DNA of 64,000 nt from an uncultured Bacteroidales bacterium. GTDB lineage: Bacteria; Bacteroidota; Bacteroidia; Bacteroidales; UBA932. The notes under the pieces are model-generated. The model had not been told where the DNA came from and did no database searches. It was given only the letters and a program-made list of their open reading frames with translations. Position numbers and translations under genes: made by a program. How positions within the stretch are numbered: the stretch's first letter is position 1; each line of letters begins with the position of its first letter. The stretch spans positions 1-64,000 of the forward strand of contig CAMFBM010000012.1 of assembly GCA_945948555.1 (NCBI GenBank). Direction: 5' to 3'. This document shows, one piece after another, positions 1 through 9,108 of this stretch.

Positions 1-76
1 CAACATAGTACAAGTCCTGCTCTATCACCGACCTGAAGTCGGACACTCCGTAGGGTATCTGTCTTATCTGTTCCAT
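1..76 (-). CDS. AAA-ATPase/PD-(D/E)XK protein, third tandem copy, partial at window edge
   Basis: Only the first 25 codons are inside the window. They match the start of the two complete copies to the right (MEQIRQIPYGVSDF and onward), and the gene runs leftward off the edge. The start codon is at 74-76. It lies 32 bp downstream of the stop codon of the preceding copy, the same spacing as between copies one and two. At residue 5 it has Arg, like the middle copy and unlike the rightmost copy (Lys). It shows that the array has at least three units and that its left end is not visible. Confidence 0.75.
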   Translation of the reverse strand, partial: MEQIRQIPYGVSDFRSVIEQDLYYV

Positions 77-108
77 AACCGTCAGAATATTTGATGAATA
101 TCGCAAAA

Positions 109-1830
109 CTACACTTCCTCCATCCGGGCAAGGTCCCAACCGCAGAACTGCATCACGATCCTGTGCAGGGTGGTTCCCTGGCGGAGAGCCTCGACGCGCG
201 GAGCCTGGGAATAGCCTTTTATCTGCTGAACCGCTTCTTCCCACTGGGATTCCGACCTGGATTCATAGTCCTTTTTCGGGAGATATTTAACCTCGATGAT
301 GTAACTGTGCTCCGACTTGTAGTGAGTCAGGTTCGGGAGGAGGAAGAAGTCGCAGTAGCCGTGCTGAAGTTCCAACTCGGGCGCGGTGATGTAGTAGTCG
401 TTGAGATTCAGGTACGCAAGGAAGAAGCCCTGGATGTTGCGCTCGCCCTCTATGCTGTCACGGACCGAGGACTGTCTTGCATAACAGTCGGCCATATACT
501 GTAATCCTTCCCTCCAGTTGCCGTCGAAAGCCATTGCATCATAGGCATCGCGAAGACTGCTGATGTTGACGTTGCACTGGGCGTAATTCTCAAGGAGATA
601 GCCATAGTACTGCTTACGCACATTGTTGTTAGGTATGCCCAGGATCAGACGGCTGCCACGGGTACCTTTGATCGTCAGCATTCCGTAGTAGAACAGAAGG
701 CTCGGGAAAATCTCCGGACGAGTCATATCAACCGCGGAGAAGGAGGTGACAAGATCTGCCATTATCTCACCCTCTTCAGTTATCTTGCGCAACACTCCCT
801 TGCGGTCTCCGTCCAACTTGTCCAGCTGGATGAGTTTCTTGAGCTTGTTGTAGTCCGTCTTCGTGTTCGGATCAAGCATATTCTCCGGAGAATGCTTGTA
901 ATTCACATAGTTGCGAAGATAATAGAGAACCATATCGCAGTTGAAGACAGTGTTCCCGTCACCGAGGCACTCTTTTGCGAAACAGTAGTTGTCGTACCAA
1001 GGACGCATTTCCTCAATCATAGCCTCAACGTCACTGTCAGCAGGAAGCATACCTACACCCTTATAATAGGTGAACATCTCGCGGACATCCTTTGTCGAGA
1101 AGCCCAGCATCTTGTCCAGTTCAGGCATCGTCGATGCATTCCACCCGATATTGAAACCGCTGGTCAAGTCATCCAGGGTAACCGGGCTCACTCCTGTCAG
1201 GAAGATGCGCTCGAACATTCCCTTGAACAGTTTGAAGACCTCCCTGTAGAAACCGCTTGCGTGGGTCATCTGGTGGTAAATTTCCTCCCCGTGTTCGTTC
1301 AGAACCACATTAGTGAAATTGTCGTACTCATCTATGAACAGGTAGAGAGGAATCTGAGCCTTCATAGCCATATTGTTGACCAGATTCATCTTCTCCACAA
1401 AATCCTCCGAGGCAAGAACCTTGTCAACACCGGTTCGGGGATAATCATCCCTGTAGGTGTCAATGAAATCATCCAGCCGGCCGCAACAGTAGGAATTGAA
1501 TCTCTGAGGAAGCGCATCGATGTTGCCTGTGACACGGGAGAAGTCCATATACAGCACCTGATAGCGGTTACGGTTCGGCGTAGGATGCTGACCGATGTAC
1601 AACTTCCCGAACAACCTCTCGAAGTCCGCGGAGGCTGCCTTGTCATAGTAAAGACGAAGCATATTCAGGAACAGGCTCTTGCCGAAACGGCGAGGGCGAA
1701 TGAAAATCAGTGTCCGGGACTGTTTCTCAAGTTCTTCAATATACATTGACTTGTCAACATAGTACAAGTCCTGCTCTATCACCGACCTGAAGTCGGACAC
1801 TCCGTAGGGTATCTGTCTTATCTGTTCCAT
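109..1830 (-). CDS. AAA-ATPase with C-terminal PD-(D/E)XK nuclease-like domain, middle tandem copy
   Basis: A 573-residue protein of the AAA-ATPase_like/DUF1703 family, which is widespread and multi-copy in Bacteroidota; its role is not established. The N-terminus carries the family's IPYGVSDF motif and YVDKS segment. RPRRFGKSL is the variant Walker A loop and LFIDEYDNF the Walker B. Near the C-terminus, YCDFFL followed by YIIEVKY has the D...ExK spacing of PD-(D/E)XK nuclease folds. The protein is identical to the copy at 1863-3584 except Arg instead of Lys at residue 5. The longer upstream reading frame is only read-through of the neighbouring copy's tail, so the ATG at 1828-1830 is preferred. 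It has no promoter of its own in the 32-bp gap and probably depends on transcription from the right. Confidence 0.85.
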   Translation of the reverse strand: MEQIRQIPYGVSDFRSVIEQDLYYVDKSMYIEELEKQSRTLIFIRPRRFGKSLFLNMLRLYYDKAASADFERLFGKLYIGQHPTPNRNRYQVLYMDFSRVTGNIDALPQRFNSYCCGRLDDFIDTYRDDYPRTGVDKVLASEDFVEKMNLVNNMAMKAQIPLYLFIDEYDNFTNVVLNEHGEEIYHQMTHASGFYREVFKLFKGMFERIFLTGVSPVTLDDLTSGFNIGWNASTMPELDKMLGFSTKDVREMFTYYKGVGMLPADSDVEAMIEEMRPWYDNYCFAKECLGDGNTVFNCDMVLYYLRNYVNYKHSPENMLDPNTKTDYNKLKKLIQLDKLDGDRKGVLRKITEEGEIMADLVTSFSAVDMTRPEIFPSLLFYYGMLTIKGTRGSRLILGIPNNNVRKQYYGYLLENYAQCNVNISSLRDAYDAMAFDGNWREGLQYMADCYARQSSVRDSIEGERNIQGFFLAYLNLNDYYITAPELELQHGYCDFFLLPNLTHYKSEHSYIIEVKYLPKKDYESRSESQWEEAVQQIKGYSQAPRVEALRQGTTLHRIVMQFCGWDLARMEEV

Positions 1831-1862
1831 AACCGTCAGAATATTTGATGAATATCGCAAAA

Positions 1863-3584
1863 CTACACTTCCTCCATCCGGGCAAGGTCCCAACCGCAGA
1901 ACTGCATCACGATCCTGTGCAGGGTGGTTCCCTGGCGGAGAGCCTCGACGCGCGGAGCCTGGGAATAGCCTTTTATCTGCTGAACCGCTTCTTCCCACTG
2001 GGATTCCGACCTGGATTCATAGTCCTTTTTCGGGAGATATTTAACCTCGATGATGTAACTGTGCTCCGACTTGTAGTGAGTCAGGTTCGGGAGGAGGAAG
2101 AAGTCGCAGTAGCCGTGCTGAAGTTCCAACTCGGGCGCGGTGATGTAGTAGTCGTTGAGATTCAGGTACGCAAGGAAGAAGCCCTGGATGTTGCGCTCGC
2201 CCTCTATGCTGTCACGGACCGAGGACTGTCTTGCATAACAGTCGGCCATATACTGTAATCCTTCCCTCCAGTTGCCGTCGAAAGCCATTGCATCATAGGC
2301 ATCGCGAAGACTGCTGATGTTGACGTTGCACTGGGCGTAATTCTCAAGGAGATAGCCATAGTACTGCTTACGCACATTGTTGTTAGGTATGCCCAGGATC
2401 AGACGGCTGCCACGGGTACCTTTGATCGTCAGCATTCCGTAGTAGAACAGAAGGCTCGGGAAAATCTCCGGACGAGTCATATCAACCGCGGAGAAGGAGG
2501 TGACAAGATCTGCCATTATCTCACCCTCTTCAGTTATCTTGCGCAACACTCCCTTGCGGTCTCCGTCCAACTTGTCCAGCTGGATGAGTTTCTTGAGCTT
2601 GTTGTAGTCCGTCTTCGTGTTCGGATCAAGCATATTCTCCGGAGAATGCTTGTAATTCACATAGTTGCGAAGATAATAGAGAACCATATCGCAGTTGAAG
2701 ACAGTGTTCCCGTCACCGAGGCACTCTTTTGCGAAACAGTAGTTGTCGTACCAAGGACGCATTTCCTCAATCATAGCCTCAACGTCACTGTCAGCAGGAA
2801 GCATACCTACACCCTTATAATAGGTGAACATCTCGCGGACATCCTTTGTCGAGAAGCCCAGCATCTTGTCCAGTTCAGGCATCGTCGATGCATTCCACCC
2901 GATATTGAAACCGCTGGTCAAGTCATCCAGGGTAACCGGGCTCACTCCTGTCAGGAAGATGCGCTCGAACATTCCCTTGAACAGTTTGAAGACCTCCCTG
3001 TAGAAACCGCTTGCGTGGGTCATCTGGTGGTAAATTTCCTCCCCGTGTTCGTTCAGAACCACATTAGTGAAATTGTCGTACTCATCTATGAACAGGTAGA
3101 GAGGAATCTGAGCCTTCATAGCCATATTGTTGACCAGATTCATCTTCTCCACAAAATCCTCCGAGGCAAGAACCTTGTCAACACCGGTTCGGGGATAATC
3201 ATCCCTGTAGGTGTCAATGAAATCATCCAGCCGGCCGCAACAGTAGGAATTGAATCTCTGAGGAAGCGCATCGATGTTGCCTGTGACACGGGAGAAGTCC
3301 ATATACAGCACCTGATAGCGGTTACGGTTCGGCGTAGGATGCTGACCGATGTACAACTTCCCGAACAACCTCTCGAAGTCCGCGGAGGCTGCCTTGTCAT
3401 AGTAAAGACGAAGCATATTCAGGAACAGGCTCTTGCCGAAACGGCGAGGGCGAATGAAAATCAGTGTCCGGGACTGTTTCTCAAGTTCTTCAATATACAT
3501 TGACTTGTCAACATAGTACAAGTCCTGCTCTATCACCGACCTGAAGTCGGACACTCCGTAGGGGATCTGCTTTATCTGTTCCAT
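1863..3584 (-). CDS. AAA-ATPase with C-terminal PD-(D/E)XK nuclease-like domain, first tandem copy
   Basis: A 573-residue member of the AAA-ATPase_like/DUF1703 family: an N-terminal P-loop domain (RPRRFGKSL, LFIDEYDNF) and a C-terminal PD-(D/E)XK-like domain (YCDFFL, then IIEVKY). No signal peptide or membrane span is seen, so it is expected in the cytoplasm. Function is unknown; family members are often called putative nuclease-ATPases and multiply within genomes. This copy is the promoter-proximal one and transcribes away from uvrB. A possible upstream extension of 15 codons exists, but the ATG at 3582-3584 matches the start of the other copies. It differs from them at residue 5 (Lys for Arg) and in its 5' flank, which marks it as the right end of the array. 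Confidence 0.88.
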   Translation of the reverse strand: MEQIKQIPYGVSDFRSVIEQDLYYVDKSMYIEELEKQSRTLIFIRPRRFGKSLFLNMLRLYYDKAASADFERLFGKLYIGQHPTPNRNRYQVLYMDFSRVTGNIDALPQRFNSYCCGRLDDFIDTYRDDYPRTGVDKVLASEDFVEKMNLVNNMAMKAQIPLYLFIDEYDNFTNVVLNEHGEEIYHQMTHASGFYREVFKLFKGMFERIFLTGVSPVTLDDLTSGFNIGWNASTMPELDKMLGFSTKDVREMFTYYKGVGMLPADSDVEAMIEEMRPWYDNYCFAKECLGDGNTVFNCDMVLYYLRNYVNYKHSPENMLDPNTKTDYNKLKKLIQLDKLDGDRKGVLRKITEEGEIMADLVTSFSAVDMTRPEIFPSLLFYYGMLTIKGTRGSRLILGIPNNNVRKQYYGYLLENYAQCNVNISSLRDAYDAMAFDGNWREGLQYMADCYARQSSVRDSIEGERNIQGFFLAYLNLNDYYITAPELELQHGYCDFFLLPNLTHYKSEHSYIIEVKYLPKKDYESRSESQWEEAVQQIKGYSQAPRVEALRQGTTLHRIVMQFCGWDLARMEEV

Positions 3585-3626
3585 AACCGTCAGAATATTC
3601 AGGAATATTTTTCCTTGTTGGAACTG

Positions 3627-3664
3627 CAAATATAACTTTTTTACTTCATATCTTTATATCTTTG
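3627..3664. promoter_or_regulatory. Divergent -7 boxes for the AAA-ATPase array and uvrB
   Basis: TATATTTG on the minus strand at 3627-3634 and TATCTTTG on the plus strand at 3657-3664 both fit the Bacteroidota -7 consensus TAnnTTTG. They lie about 43 and 20 bp ahead of the AAA-ATPase and uvrB start codons respectively. No clear -33 TTTG was found for either. Confidence 0.55.
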
Positions 3665-3683
3665 CAGTCTGATAATTTTCCAG

Positions 3684-5855
3684 ATGAAATTCAAGATAGA
3701 ATCACCATACAGTCCGTCCGGAGACCAGCCGGGAGCCATTGACGGAATCTGCTCTGCCCTTAACAGCGGGGTGGATGCCGTAACTCTGCTCGGCGTGACC
3801 GGCTCTGGAAAGACATTCACAATGGCGAATGTCATCGAGAGACTCCAGCGTCCCGCCCTGATTCTGAGCCACAACAAGACCCTTGCCGCCCAGCTTTACG
3901 GGGAGTTCAAGAGTTTCTTCCCCTCCAACGCTGTTGAATATTTCGTTTCATATTACGATTACTACCAGCCGGAGGCATATATACCTTCGACTGATACATA
4001 TATCGAAAAAGACCTGAGCATCAACGACGAAATAGAGAAACTGAGGCTCAGTGCCGCCTCTTCGCTTCTAAGCGGAAGGAGGGATGTGATTGTGATTTCC
4101 AGCGTTTCCTGCCTTTACGGTATAGGCAACCCCGAAGATTTCCATTCGCAGACAGTGACGGTGCGTAGGGGCGAGCAGAGGGATATGACACGTTTCCTGT
4201 ACCAGCTGGTGGACGCGCTTTACTCGAGGACCGAGACGGATTTCAAGAGGGGAACCTTCAGAGTCAGAGGCGATTCGGTGGACGTGTGCCTGGGAAACGG
4301 TGACAATGCCGTCAAAATTGAGTTTTTCGGTGACGAGGTAGACGGGATTTCCGTCATCGATCCCGTCACAGGGGCATTTCTGGAGAGCGTTGACGAGGTT
4401 TCCATCTATCCGGCGAACAATTTCGTAACCACGAAGGAGAGAAGCATCAAGGCAATCAGCCAGATTCAGGATGACCTGAAGAAACAGTGCGAACTGTTTG
4501 AAGAATATGGGAAATTCCTGGAGGCCAAGCGATTGAAGCAGAGGGTTGAATACGACCTGGAGATGATCAAGGAGATGGGCTACTGCCCCGGAATTGAGAA
4601 TTATTCGAGATATTTCGACGGGAGGAGCGAAGGGATGAGGCCTTTCTGTCTTCTGGACTATTTCCCGAAGGATTTCATCACCTTTATTGACGAGAGCCAC
4701 GTCACCCTGCCGCAGATCAGGGCAATGTTCGGAGGAGACCATTCCAGAAAGTCAGTCCTTGTGCAGTATGGCTTCCGCCTACCGGCGGCAGCGGACAACC
4801 GTCCGCTCAAATTCGACGAATTTGAAGCCATATCAGGCCAGAAGGTCTTTGTGAGCGCCACCCCGGGAGACTATGAGCTGGAGAAATCCGAAGGGCTTGT
4901 GGTAGAACAGGTTGTCAGGCCTACAGGTCTTCTGGACCCGCCTATTCAGGTCCGCCCGACAAAGAACCAGGTAGATGATCTCCTGGAGGAAATCCGTGTC
5001 CGGGCAGAAGCAGACGAGAGAGTGCTTGTCACCACACTGACAAAGAGGATGGCTGAGGAACTTGAGAAGTATTTCACAAGGATGGGAGTCAGATGCCGCT
5101 ACATCCACTCCGACGTGGACACCCTCGAGAGGGTGGAAATCATCGAGGACTTCAAGAACGGTCTCTTTGACGTGCTTGTCGGGGTCAACCTCCTCAGGGA
5201 GGGCCTTGACATCCCGACGGTCTCCCTTGTGGCAATCCTCGATGCGGACAAAGAGGGTTTCCTCCGCTCCGGAAGGTCCCTGACCCAGACGGCAGGCCGT
5301 GCGGCAAGGAATGTCAACGGTCTTGTGATAATGTATGCCGACAGCATCACCAAATCAATGCAGGAAACAATCTACGAGACAGACCGCCGAAGAGCGAAAC
5401 AGATTGAATACAACAAGAAGCACGGTATCACACCGACGCAGGTGACAGTGAAAAAGAACGCCCTTGCATCTGAGACTCCGGGGGCGCATTCAAAAAATCC
5501 CCGCATTGCAGGGACAGTCAGCGGCAAGGTCAGTGCCGCCAACTCCTACGACGATCCCCACTATATCCCTGACCCGTCGGACCTCGGCAAAGGGACAGTG
5601 TCTGTCGGTCTGGGACACGACTCCGTCAGGGAGAACAATTCGGCATTCGCCGACGGCTATATCCAGGCAGACCTGGCCGCAGTCCTTCAGGACCCTGTAA
5701 TCAGGTCAATGTCAAGGTCTCAGGTAGAAAAGGCCGTGGAAACAGCCAAAAGGAATATGCAGAAAGCCGCCGCCGAACTGGACTTCCTCGCCGCCGCAAA
5801 ATACCGCGACGAAATGTGGGCTCTCCAGCAATACCTCAAAGTCTGGAAAGATTAA
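3684..5855 (+). CDS. uvrB: UvrB, excinuclease ABC subunit B
   Basis: A 723-residue UvrB, the damage-verifying helicase-like subunit of nucleotide excision repair that works with UvrA and then recruits UvrC. Residues 1-30 show the family start with [15 protein letters not shown] near residue 40 is the Walker A motif. [12 protein letters not shown] near residue 95 is the beta-hairpin that is threaded between DNA strands. FIDESH is the Walker B, and the helicase motif [15 protein letters not shown] lies at about 500. The last 45 residues form the UVR domain that contacts UvrC. Length is a little above the usual 660-680 because of a low-complexity linker around residues 600-660 before the UVR domain. 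Confidence 0.97.
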   Translation: MKFKIESPYSPSGDQPGAIDGICSALNSGVDAVTLLGVTGSGKTFTMANVIERLQRPALILSHNKTLAAQLYGEFKSFFPSNAVEYFVSYYDYYQPEAYIPSTDTYIEKDLSINDEIEKLRLSAASSLLSGRRDVIVISSVSCLYGIGNPEDFHSQTVTVRRGEQRDMTRFLYQLVDALYSRTETDFKRGTFRVRGDSVDVCLGNGDNAVKIEFFGDEVDGISVIDPVTGAFLESVDEVSIYPANNFVTTKERSIKAISQIQDDLKKQCELFEEYGKFLEAKRLKQRVEYDLEMIKEMGYCPGIENYSRYFDGRSEGMRPFCLLDYFPKDFITFIDESHVTLPQIRAMFGGDHSRKSVLVQYGFRLPAAADNRPLKFDEFEAISGQKVFVSATPGDYELEKSEGLVVEQVVRPTGLLDPPIQVRPTKNQVDDLLEEIRVRAEADERVLVTTLTKRMAEELEKYFTRMGVRCRYIHSDVDTLERVEIIEDFKNGLFDVLVGVNLLREGLDIPTVSLVAILDADKEGFLRSGRSLTQTAGRAARNVNGLVIMYADSITKSMQETIYETDRRRAKQIEYNKKHGITPTQVTVKKNALASETPGAHSKNPRIAGTVSGKVSAANSYDDPHYIPDPSDLGKGTVSVGLGHDSVRENNSAFADGYIQADLAAVLQDPVIRSMSRSQVEKAVETAKRNMQKAAAELDFLAAAKYRDEMWALQQYLKVWKD

Positions 5856-5917
5856 GGTTGTATAATTAAAAATTTCATTGTATTTTTACGGTTTGACTAT
5901 AAATATATTCCTGAATT

Positions 5918-7249
5918 ATGGTAATGAACTTATTCAAAATTGCTGCACTTACCGCAATTTCCCTGTTTTTGTCAGTTTCCTGCGTAAAGGAAGAAGGCTC
6001 GAACAATCCCGGGAACAATACTGGGAACAATACTGAAACCGATTCCGGGACGACACCGGGAACAGACCCGGGCACCAATCCTGTTGCAGAGTTCAAACTG
6101 TCAAAACACGGGGCGGACACTCCTATCCTGAAGAATGACATAGTTGATATGCTATGGTATGAATTTGACATCAAATGGGCTTTTTATATTGACATCGAAT
6201 CAAGCATTGAATGGGAAATTGTCAATCTTCCTGAATGGCTGAAAAGTGAAGTGAAGAACGTCAGCAAGAATCAATATGAAGTTGACCTGGTGGCAGATTT
6301 GGCCAAATTGCCAGTTGAGGGAAACAAGACAACAGTTTCATTCAAGAAAAAAGAAAACGATGAGACAGTATTCTCATTTGAACTGCGTCTTCCGTCTTCT
6401 GAAGGAATTGTCAATCCAATTTATTTCCGCAAAAGCATTGATTTTTCTGAAAACGGATTGCTGACCAGCCCGACAGAGGACTCTGACCGCATTTATTCCG
6501 GAACGGTCGTCTCTGTTGAGGGAACAGAACTTTATGCCGTGGCAAAATCAGGCAACACGATGGTCGTTGTCGCTGACCAGGAAGGGACTATCGAAGGATG
6601 GTGCCACATCACCGTCCAGGAGCCGTGGAAAGCCGGAGGGGACAAGATACAGTCAATCAAGTATGGATTCAGTGTCGATGCGAACACTGACGACACAAGG
6701 GCTGTCAGCATCGTTGCTGTTCCCAAAAGTCTGCGTTCAGATTCATTCAATCCAACTTCGGATTTGTTCACCTCCGACAAATCCGCATTGCGTAGTGATC
6801 TGACGGTGGTGTCCACCATTACGCAACAAGGAAAACCGTTTTCAGACATTACAGTATCCGGCTGTGAGTTCAGACCTATTGAGACAGAAGGCGGTGCTTA
6901 CAAAGAGGGAGAAGTTTATCAGTATCTACGTGCTGACATAATGGACGGCCGCCCTGTTTATGTGCTCAATTTTACCGGGAACGACGGAAGCCTTACTGCC
7001 CGATATAATGGAGGCAATGTATTCGCAGGATATCAAGATTTAGAAGGAAATACACTCTATTCAACAGAAGTATTTGCTCCGATGACAAGACCAGATGCAA
7101 ATAATAAAGCATTATTCCGATTGAGTTCATTGCCTGAAAGAATCGGTTCAGGGCCGCAGAGATTCCTGCTTTCGCTTTGGGGTGACGATTATAAAACTGC
7201 AGAGCGTCCAAGAGCATTCATATATGTTGTCTATAATGCCGGCAACTAA
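5918..7249 (+). CDS. Hypothetical lipoprotein with Asn/Thr/Gly-rich linker
   Basis: A 443-residue protein that I cannot assign to a family. It begins with a hydrophobic leader ending in LSVSC, a lipoprotein signal with Cys near residue 22. A low-complexity Asn/Gly/Thr/Pro linker follows at about 28-52, as often seen in Bacteroidales surface lipoproteins. Residues 65-150 (EWEIVNLPEWLKSEV and following) have the Trp-containing pattern of BACON-like beta-sandwich domains, but the match is loose. A second ATG two codons downstream is also usable. It is followed by a repeat-rich non-coding stretch, and no operon partner is visible. Location on the outer membrane is inferred from the lipobox. Confidence 0.75.
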   Translation: MVMNLFKIAALTAISLFLSVSCVKEEGSNNPGNNTGNNTETDSGTTPGTDPGTNPVAEFKLSKHGADTPILKNDIVDMLWYEFDIKWAFYIDIESSIEWEIVNLPEWLKSEVKNVSKNQYEVDLVADLAKLPVEGNKTTVSFKKKENDETVFSFELRLPSSEGIVNPIYFRKSIDFSENGLLTSPTEDSDRIYSGTVVSVEGTELYAVAKSGNTMVVVADQEGTIEGWCHITVQEPWKAGGDKIQSIKYGFSVDANTDDTRAVSIVAVPKSLRSDSFNPTSDLFTSDKSALRSDLTVVSTITQQGKPFSDITVSGCEFRPIETEGGAYKEGEVYQYLRADIMDGRPVYVLNFTGNDGSLTARYNGGNVFAGYQDLEGNTLYSTEVFAPMTRPDANNKALFRLSSLPERIGSGPQRFLLSLWGDDYKTAERPRAFIYVVYNAGN

Positions 7250-7250
7250 G

Positions 7251-7540
7251 GCAGCGGAAGACTCCAGGCAGCAAAAAACTTGTAAAGCAGCAGGTAGTAC
7301 ACGAACTGGCGGTTTCTATGTACTACCTGGAGGGAAAATCGCTCAAAACACAAGGATTACGGGTTAGGTAGTAGACAAAACGGAACTTTTTGTGTACTAC
7401 CCGCCCGCAGAATTACTACCCACCCGCAGAATTATAGATGGAAAATCCCGGCAGAATACCTGAATCACAGGAACTGCCGGGAATGTTATTTCTAAAGATT
7501 ATGTTTTTGGAAAACTATAGAGAAAGTTGTTTTATTTCTG
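7251..7540. repeat. Hairpin-rich direct repeat, copy 1, with a gene-tail remnant
   Basis: About 290 bp that recur at 7712-7994 with few changes. The copy contains three hairpins: arms at 7291-7300 and 7320-7329 (CAGGTAGTAC), at 7367-7401 (GGTAGTA arms), and at 7447-7454 and 7474-7481 (CCCGGCAG/CTGCCGGG). On the minus strand its right end still encodes E-I-K-Q-L-S-L-stop, the same C-terminus as the gene at 7969-9042. It therefore looks like the tail of a lost paralogue plus its 3' untranslated region. Confidence 0.8.
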
Positions 7541-7711
7541 AAGATTCCTAAGGTAATTAAGGTAATCAGAGCCCGAGCATACCGACTGCCGTCGACTGCG
7601 CACAAAAGACGGGGAGAGGCCGGGGATGACGAGACAGGAAGTCATGGAAGACGGGAAATTAAAAGACGTAACTTGCCGATCGAAACTTCCAGGCAGCAGA
7701 AGACTCCAAGT
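7541..7711. other. Unassigned spacer between repeat copies
   Basis: No convincing gene is present. If copy 1 is the tail of a lost gene, this segment should hold its eroded body, but no matching coding sequence remains. Short purine-rich motifs of the type GGCAGCAGAAGACTCC are repeated at the right end, leading into copy 2. Confidence 0.4.
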
Positions 7712-7994
7712 AGCAGAAGACTCCAGACAGCAAAAAACTTCAGGCCGCAGGTAGTAAGGCCGCAGGTAGTACACGAAATGGCGGTTTCTATGTACTACCT
7801 GAAGGGAAAATCGCTCAAAACACAAGGATTACGGGTTAGGTAGTAGACAAAACGGAACTTTTTGTCTACTACCCGCCCGCAGAATTATAGATGGAAAATC
7901 CCGGCAGAATACCTGAATCACAGGAGCTGCCGGGAATGTTATTTCTAAAGATTATGTTTTTGGAAAAACTAGAGAGACAGTTGTTTTATTTCTG
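7712..7994. repeat. Hairpin-rich direct repeat, copy 2, overlapping a gene 3' end
   Basis: Second copy of the 7251-7540 repeat. Its hairpins are at 7763-7801, 7839-7873 and 7900-7934; the middle one is more perfect here (13-bp arms). The right end includes the last codons and stop of the lipoprotein gene at 7969-9042, so this copy is that gene's natural 3' region. The third hairpin, followed by GGGATTTT on the minus strand, may act as its terminator. Confidence 0.8.
7900..7934 (-). terminator. Possible terminator of the lipoprotein gene
   Basis: Arms CCCGGCAG and CTGCCGGG enclose a 19-nt loop about 35 bp after the stop of the leftward lipoprotein gene. The T-run after it on the minus strand is only four bases, so termination is a guess. 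Confidence 0.35.
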
Positions 7995-9042
7995 TGTAAA
8001 TCACATTCTCACCATTCTCACCAAATGTAACATAGCCACGATAATATGTGCCTGAAGTAAGTTGGCCATCCAAGTTTTCAGTATAACAGTATATTTTCGC
8101 TAAAAAGTCAAAAGGATCTGCGTTTTTATCCGTACCCTGTTTCATTGCATAGTTAACAACACCCTCAGTATTCAAGTTGAACTCACTTGCCGTACAAACG
8201 AGGGTACCGAAACTATATCCATTTTTGATATAATTGACAGGAGAGAACGAGTCATCAGAACCCGGGAAGGTAGTCTCAAAACCTTTGAAACCAGAATATT
8301 CAGCATAACTAGTGGCCATTTGAACAGTACTTTTACAAGGTTCTCCAGCTTCATAATATTTTACAACACTGGCCTGCAAATCCTTAACATACGGGCGGCA
8401 ATATGTGGTAGAAAAAATCAAAAGATCTATATCCCTTACAATATAAAGATTAGTCTCTTCATCATAGTCTGTACCAGTAAGAACCCTTGTTTTTGCTCCG
8501 GAGAAATCCTTTGACGTACTATACTCAACACCGATTTCATATCCTTCACTTAAAGTAAGGCCTGACTTAAAGGTAACCTTGATCTGAGAATTCAATATTT
8601 CAGTTGATGCTATTTCTGCTACCGGAAAAGCCTTGGTGACAAATGTAGCATCATCACTGTAAGTATATGCTCCTTTTTCGCAGATATATGCTCTATAATG
8701 ATATGTAGTACCTTCTGCCAAATCAGTCAAATCGAGAGTGAATGTCTTGTCCTCGGCAATTTTTTCAACAGTCTTTGACAAGGTTGTTTCACCAACTTCA
8801 GGGTTCTCAGCCGTTCCATAAACCACACCGTACTCAGCACCTTCTACAATCTCAGAAACTGTTCCGGTAACCTGGGCAGTATAATAAGAAGCAGTGGCAG
8901 CGACAGTGAAAGAAACCGGTTCCTTTACCTCCGGAGTTTTGTCGCCAGGATTTTCATCTTTCTTGCAACTTGTTGAGAGGAGCCCCCCCATAACTAAAGC
9001 GGCAGCGCAGAGCATACCTACAAATGTTTTGATTTGTTTCAT
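7969..9042 (-). CDS. Surface lipoprotein with fibronectin-type-III-like repeats
   Basis: A 357-residue lipoprotein: Lys-containing leader, hydrophobic core and LLSTSC lipobox (Cys at about 26), then a KKDE/Pro linker. Residues 40-140 contain the pattern TVxGxVxE...EYGVVYG...YHYRAYI, typical of fibronectin-III-like beta-sandwich modules common in Bacteroidales surface proteins. A second, weaker module lies at 145-240. No catalytic motif is seen and the function is unknown. It lies 66 bp downstream of the DUF47 gene in the same direction but has its own promoter. Its last seven codons and 3' region are duplicated at 7251-7540. Confidence 0.8.
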   Translation of the reverse strand: MKQIKTFVGMLCAAALVMGGLLSTSCKKDENPGDKTPEVKEPVSFTVAATASYYTAQVTGTVSEIVEGAEYGVVYGTAENPEVGETTLSKTVEKIAEDKTFTLDLTDLAEGTTYHYRAYICEKGAYTYSDDATFVTKAFPVAEIASTEILNSQIKVTFKSGLTLSEGYEIGVEYSTSKDFSGAKTRVLTGTDYDEETNLYIVRDIDLLIFSTTYCRPYVKDLQASVVKYYEAGEPCKSTVQMATSYAEYSGFKGFETTFPGSDDSFSPVNYIKNGYSFGTLVCTASEFNLNTEGVVNYAMKQGTDKNADPFDFLAKIYCYTENLDGQLTSGTYYRGYVTFGENGENVIYTEIKQLSL

Positions 9043-9070
9043 AAGTTATTTTTATTAAAAGTTCTGACGG

Positions 9071-9101
9071 CAAATGTAATTTATAAAATTTGTAATTACA
9101 A
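9071..9101 (-). promoter_or_regulatory. Promoter of the fibronectin-like lipoprotein gene
   Basis: TACATTTG (9071-9078, minus strand) fits the -7 consensus and TTG lies at 9099-9101, 20 nt upstream. The start codon follows about 29 bp downstream of the -7 box. Confidence 0.55.
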
Positions 9102-9108
9102 TTTTTTT

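Larger units (their letters stand above)
1..3584. repeat. Tandem direct repeat, 1754-bp unit, two full copies plus partial third
   Basis: The sequence starting at 1 recurs at 1755 and again at 3509, a constant period of 1754 bp. The first two units give identical translations in several reading frames, including non-coding frames, so nucleotide identity is essentially complete. The third match begins to diverge after about 55 bp and ends near 3600, where the flank changes. Each unit holds one complete AAA-ATPase gene and a 32-bp spacer. Either the duplication is very recent or it is kept identical by gene conversion; an assembly artefact is also possible because the array touches the window edge. 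Confidence 0.9.

Noticed and set aside
892..1749. Long open frame antisense to the AAA-ATPase (repeated at 2646-3503)
   Set aside because: It mirrors the codon structure of the real gene on the other strand; the ATPase motifs are only on the minus strand.
4068..4742. Open frame of about 220 codons antisense to uvrB
   Set aside because: UvrB motifs continue without a break on the plus strand; the antisense frame has no family signature or promoter.
7251..7994. CRISPR-like array in the repeat-rich gap
   Set aside because: Only two long copies are present, with hairpins and a gene tail, not short repeats with unique spacers.
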